A DNA stretch of 7,127 bases, taken from JBCDCU01 sp039180865 (lineage in GTDB: Bacteria > Pseudomonadota > Alphaproteobacteria > Rhizobiales > JACESI01). The stretch is from contig JBCDCZ010000233.1 in the NCBI GenBank assembly GCA_039180865.1, forward strand, positions 1-7,127, read 5' to 3'. Below, one piece after another: positions 5,584 to 7,127 of this stretch; within the stretch, counting starts at the first letter, position 1, and each line of letters opens with the position of its first letter. The notes beneath the pieces are model-generated. The model saw only the letters and a list, made by a program, of their open reading frames with translations, was not told the DNA's origin and did not search any database. Both the position numbers and the translations under genes were made by a program.

Positions 5584-6096
5584 ATGAAAATGAATGTGAT
5601 GATTACGGTTGACGCCCCGGCTGATGCGGTCTGGACGATCCTTGGGCCGCGCTATGGGGAGATCAGCCTGTGGTGCGCCACTGTCTATTCGTCAGAGTGG
5701 CTCGACTCTCCAATCGTCATTGAAGGTTCACCGTGTAAAGGGCGTCATTGCGAGACAATCTTCGGTCCCTTTGATGAGACCTTTCTGGAATATGATGCGC
5801 CCCGCCGGAGCCTCTATTATGAGGCAAAAGGCCCCAAACTGCCGTTCTTCGTCAAACGCCTCACCAACCGCTTCACCGTTGAAGAATTAAGTAGTGCGCG
5901 GTCGCGGGTTACCATGAAGTCTACCGCGGACATGACGCAGCCTTTCAGATTTCTGATGGGCGGCATGATGAAGATGCAAATGGGCAAAGGTCTGCGCGGC
6001 CTCATGGAGGAACTGAAGCATTTCGCTGAGACCGGTGAGCCCCATCCGCGCAAAATGAAGATGATGGCGAAAGCCCGGCTGAAGGTGCCGGCATGA
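5584..6096 (+). CDS. SRPBCC-fold protein (START/polyketide cyclase-like), predicted cytosolic
   Basis: The 170-residue product opens with VMITVDAPADAVWTILGPRYGEISLW (residues 5-30), the typical first strand and helices of the SRPBCC (Bet v 1-like) fold. It continues with the strand series (GRHCETIFGPFDETFLEYDAP, 53-73; SLYYEAKGPKLPFFVKRLTNRFTVE, 76-100; SRVTMKSTADM, 107-117) and a long C-terminal helix (LRGLMEELKHFAETGE). The fold encloses a hydrophobic cavity for lipids, aromatics or polyketide-like ligands; the ligand here is unknown. The last 20 residues are very basic and methionine-rich (RKMKMMAKARLK). There is no signal peptide. The ATG at 5584 follows GGAGAAGAG at the right distance; the frame is open to 5473 but that part has no domain features. 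It diverges from lysR and precedes a second SRPBCC gene by 58 bases. Confidence 0.82.
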   Translation: MKMNVMITVDAPADAVWTILGPRYGEISLWCATVYSSEWLDSPIVIEGSPCKGRHCETIFGPFDETFLEYDAPRRSLYYEAKGPKLPFFVKRLTNRFTVEELSSARSRVTMKSTADMTQPFRFLMGGMMKMQMGKGLRGLMEELKHFAETGEPHPRKMKMMAKARLKVPA

Positions 6097-6154
6097 GCTT
6101 TCGGAAGCTTGCTGATCCTTGCGACGGAGACTGCGCGAAGGGGCGGCCCTGACT

Positions 6155-6748
6155 ATGCGCGCTCTTCTTCCTGTAACAGTCTTACTGGCGAGTATTGTTA
6201 CCATGACACCTTCATCGGCAAAGGCACCCCAGTGCGCGGCCGCTCCCAAGTCGGCGGAAGTGAATGCGATAGCGAAACCGTTCACAGGCGCGCCGTTGCG
6301 TGTCTCAAGACATGCGTTTCTGGAAACGACGCCGAAAGATCTTTATCCCTTCCTCGTTGAGCCCGATAAGCTGCCCCTTTGGATCGAAGGGGTGACTGGA
6401 GTGACCTACGATCACGCGCATTCCTCAAGCACGGGCGAACTGGGGGTAGGCAGTCTGCGCAGTCTCGACTTTGGCGGCACGCCGGACAAGGAACGCGTCG
6501 TGATCTCCGACCCCGGCGTTCGCATCGGCTACCGGATTTTGTCGGGACCGCCCGTCACAGCGCATCTTGCGATCATGACGCTCAAACCGAGCGACGGCGG
6601 CGTTATCTTCTCCTGGTTTCAATATTACGATCCGTCGAACCTCATCGCCTCTTTGTTCATCACCCCGCGTGTCAGAAGCTTTGTCAAAGGGTCGATGAAA
6701 AATCTGATCGCATCCCTGGGTGGCGAAGATCTTGGATCCTGCGATTGA
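6155..6748 (+). CDS. Exported SRPBCC-fold protein
   Basis: The 197-residue product starts with a hydrophobic signal-like stretch (RALLPVTVLLASIVTM, cleavage likely after SSAKA, about residue 24) and then a second SRPBCC-type domain. That domain runs LRVSRHAFLETTPKDLYPFLVEPDKLPLWIEGVTGV (48-83), GVGSLRSLDFGG, KERVVISDPGVRIGYRIL (112-129), VTAHLAIMTLKPSDGGVIFSWFQYYDP and a C-terminal helix with VKGSMKNLIASLGG. The fold is that of ligand-binding or polyketide-cyclase-like proteins, acting here in the periplasm if the signal is real. The ATG at 6155 is chosen because it begins the signal peptide; AAGGGG lies 11 bases upstream, which is a little far, and a TTG at 6119 is a weaker option. It follows the cytosolic SRPBCC gene in the same direction, so the pair probably forms one LysR-controlled operon. 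Sequence likeness between the two is low, so they are not a recent duplication. Confidence 0.8.
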   Translation: MRALLPVTVLLASIVTMTPSSAKAPQCAAAPKSAEVNAIAKPFTGAPLRVSRHAFLETTPKDLYPFLVEPDKLPLWIEGVTGVTYDHAHSSSTGELGVGSLRSLDFGGTPDKERVVISDPGVRIGYRILSGPPVTAHLAIMTLKPSDGGVIFSWFQYYDPSNLIASLFITPRVRSFVKGSMKNLIASLGGEDLGSCD

Positions 6749-6770
6749 TTCTGGATCTGGCTAAATGTGT

Positions 6771-6798
6771 AACGCCGTGCGCTGCTTTCACAGGCGTT
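6771..6798. terminator. Possible weak terminator hairpin after the SRPBCC operon
   Basis: AACGCC (6771-6776) and GGCGTT (6793-6798) can pair around a 16-base loop, 22 bases after the SRPBCC stop and touching the stop of the convergent gene. The stem is short, the loop is long and no T tract follows, so this is tentative. Confidence 0.3.
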
Positions 6799-7127
6799 CA
6801 TTCTGTCTCGCCGACCCACCATTTGTTTTCAGTCTCCGGGGCCTGAGGGTCCGAGCGTCTGGCATGGGCGTCACGGACATAGACGACCGGCTCTTCGTAG
6901 GAGTGAAGCCGGTCGATAATATCTATAACACCCGTGAGCAGAGCCTCTTCCCGAGCAATCGAAAACGAAAGAACCGGCACCGGTCTTGTCGTCGCGACAT
7001 CCATCGCGCCGCTCGCCGTTCCTTCAGACCCCCGATGGAACTGGGTGCCGGTGGCACTTTCAAACGCCACATGGTCGTAATCCCCGTATGAAAGGCCGAT
7101 TTCGTCGCATAAGGCGAGGCGGATGCG
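6798..7127 (-). CDS. COG3323-type (CutA/PII-like) conserved protein, C-terminal part, cut by window edge
   Basis: The frame is open leftward from the right edge to a TGA at 6800-6798, giving 109 residues; the start lies outside the window. The visible protein runs RIRLALCDEIGLSYGDYDHVAFES, then GTQFHRGSEGTASG, a linker, RPVPVLSFSIAREEALLTGVIDIIDRLHSYEEPVVYV and a polar tail ending ENKWWVGETE. The pattern GDYDHVAF, then GTQFHRGSEG, then HSYEEPVVYV matches the order of motifs (GNYDHCSF, GTGxFRPxxG, HPYEEP) in COG3323 and the insert of NIF3/YqfO proteins, a CutA/PII-like ferredoxin fold of uncertain role. Since stand-alone members are of about this size, the window probably ends near its start codon. 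Its 3' half is repeated at 3899-4057. A GTG at 7070 is in frame but would cut the motif, so it is not the start. Confidence 0.75.
   Translation of the reverse strand, partial: RIRLALCDEIGLSYGDYDHVAFESATGTQFHRGSEGTASGAMDVATTRPVPVLSFSIAREEALLTGVIDIIDRLHSYEEPVVYVRDAHARRSDPQAPETENKWWVGETE
6856..6993. repeat. Direct repeat, right copy
   Basis: The partner of 3921-4058. This copy lies inside the uninterrupted COG3323-type gene, so it is the intact version or the version restored after an insertion. The identical core is 6867-6938. Confidence 0.9.

Noticed and set aside
6096..6109. Small hairpin AGCTT-TCGG-AAGCT between the two SRPBCC genes
   Set aside because: A five-base stem with no T tract; too weak to be called a terminator inside a likely operon.
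6765..7091. Rightward frame at the right end
   Set aside because: It overlaps the COG3323-type gene on the minus strand, whose motifs are clear; the rightward product has no domain.

Overview
This 7.1 kb window looks like accessory chromosomal DNA of an alphaproteobacterium, probably of the Hyphomicrobiales (rhizobial) type. That is inferred from moderately high GC, GC-rich third codon positions and the style of the proteins; no marker gene fixes the taxon. It is made almost entirely of small regulator-plus-target units.

Left part (1-2170). An alkylation-damage operon runs leftward: adaA (Ada N-terminal methyl-phosphotriester sensor plus AraC-type HTH), then an adaB-like O6-alkylguanine methyltransferase that overlaps it by ATGA and runs off the left edge. 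Divergent from it is a MarR-family gene, followed by a gene for an integral membrane protein of unknown family. The promoters of both rightward genes carry the same palindrome, GTGCATATGCAC, between the -35 and -10 boxes. The MarR protein therefore probably represses itself and the membrane protein. A hairpin at 2150-2169 ends this unit.

Middle (2194-3895). A TetR-family gene and a metallo-beta-lactamase-fold hydrolase form an operon. The promoter is buried in a 30-bp inverted repeat with 12-bp arms. The hydrolase has a twin-arginine signal and resembles the methyl parathion hydrolase/OPHC2 group. Both the marR and tetR promoters predict transcription starting at or within a few bases of the ATG, with no Shine-Dalgarno sequence, so both regulators may be translated from leaderless mRNA.

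Right part (3899-7127). A broken PHB-depolymerase-like esterase (5' part only) is fused out of frame to a 3' fragment of a COG3323-type (CutA/PII-like, NIF3-insert-like) gene. A LysR-type regulator diverges from two consecutive SRPBCC-fold genes, one predicted cytosolic and one predicted exported. At the right edge lies the 3' portion of a COG3323-type gene whose end matches the left fragment. The two copies are direct repeats about 138 bp long (72 bp identical at the core) set 2935 bp apart, so they bracket the esterase remnant, lysR and the SRPBCC pair. This suggests that the block was inserted at, or rearranged around, the 3' end of that gene.

The sensors (Ada methyl-acceptor cysteine, a lone N-terminal Cys in MarR, a CxxC in TetR) and the exported hydrolase fit a theme of alkylating or electrophilic xenobiotic response. 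That theme is inference. No tRNA, rRNA, CRISPR array, transposase or integrase was seen.
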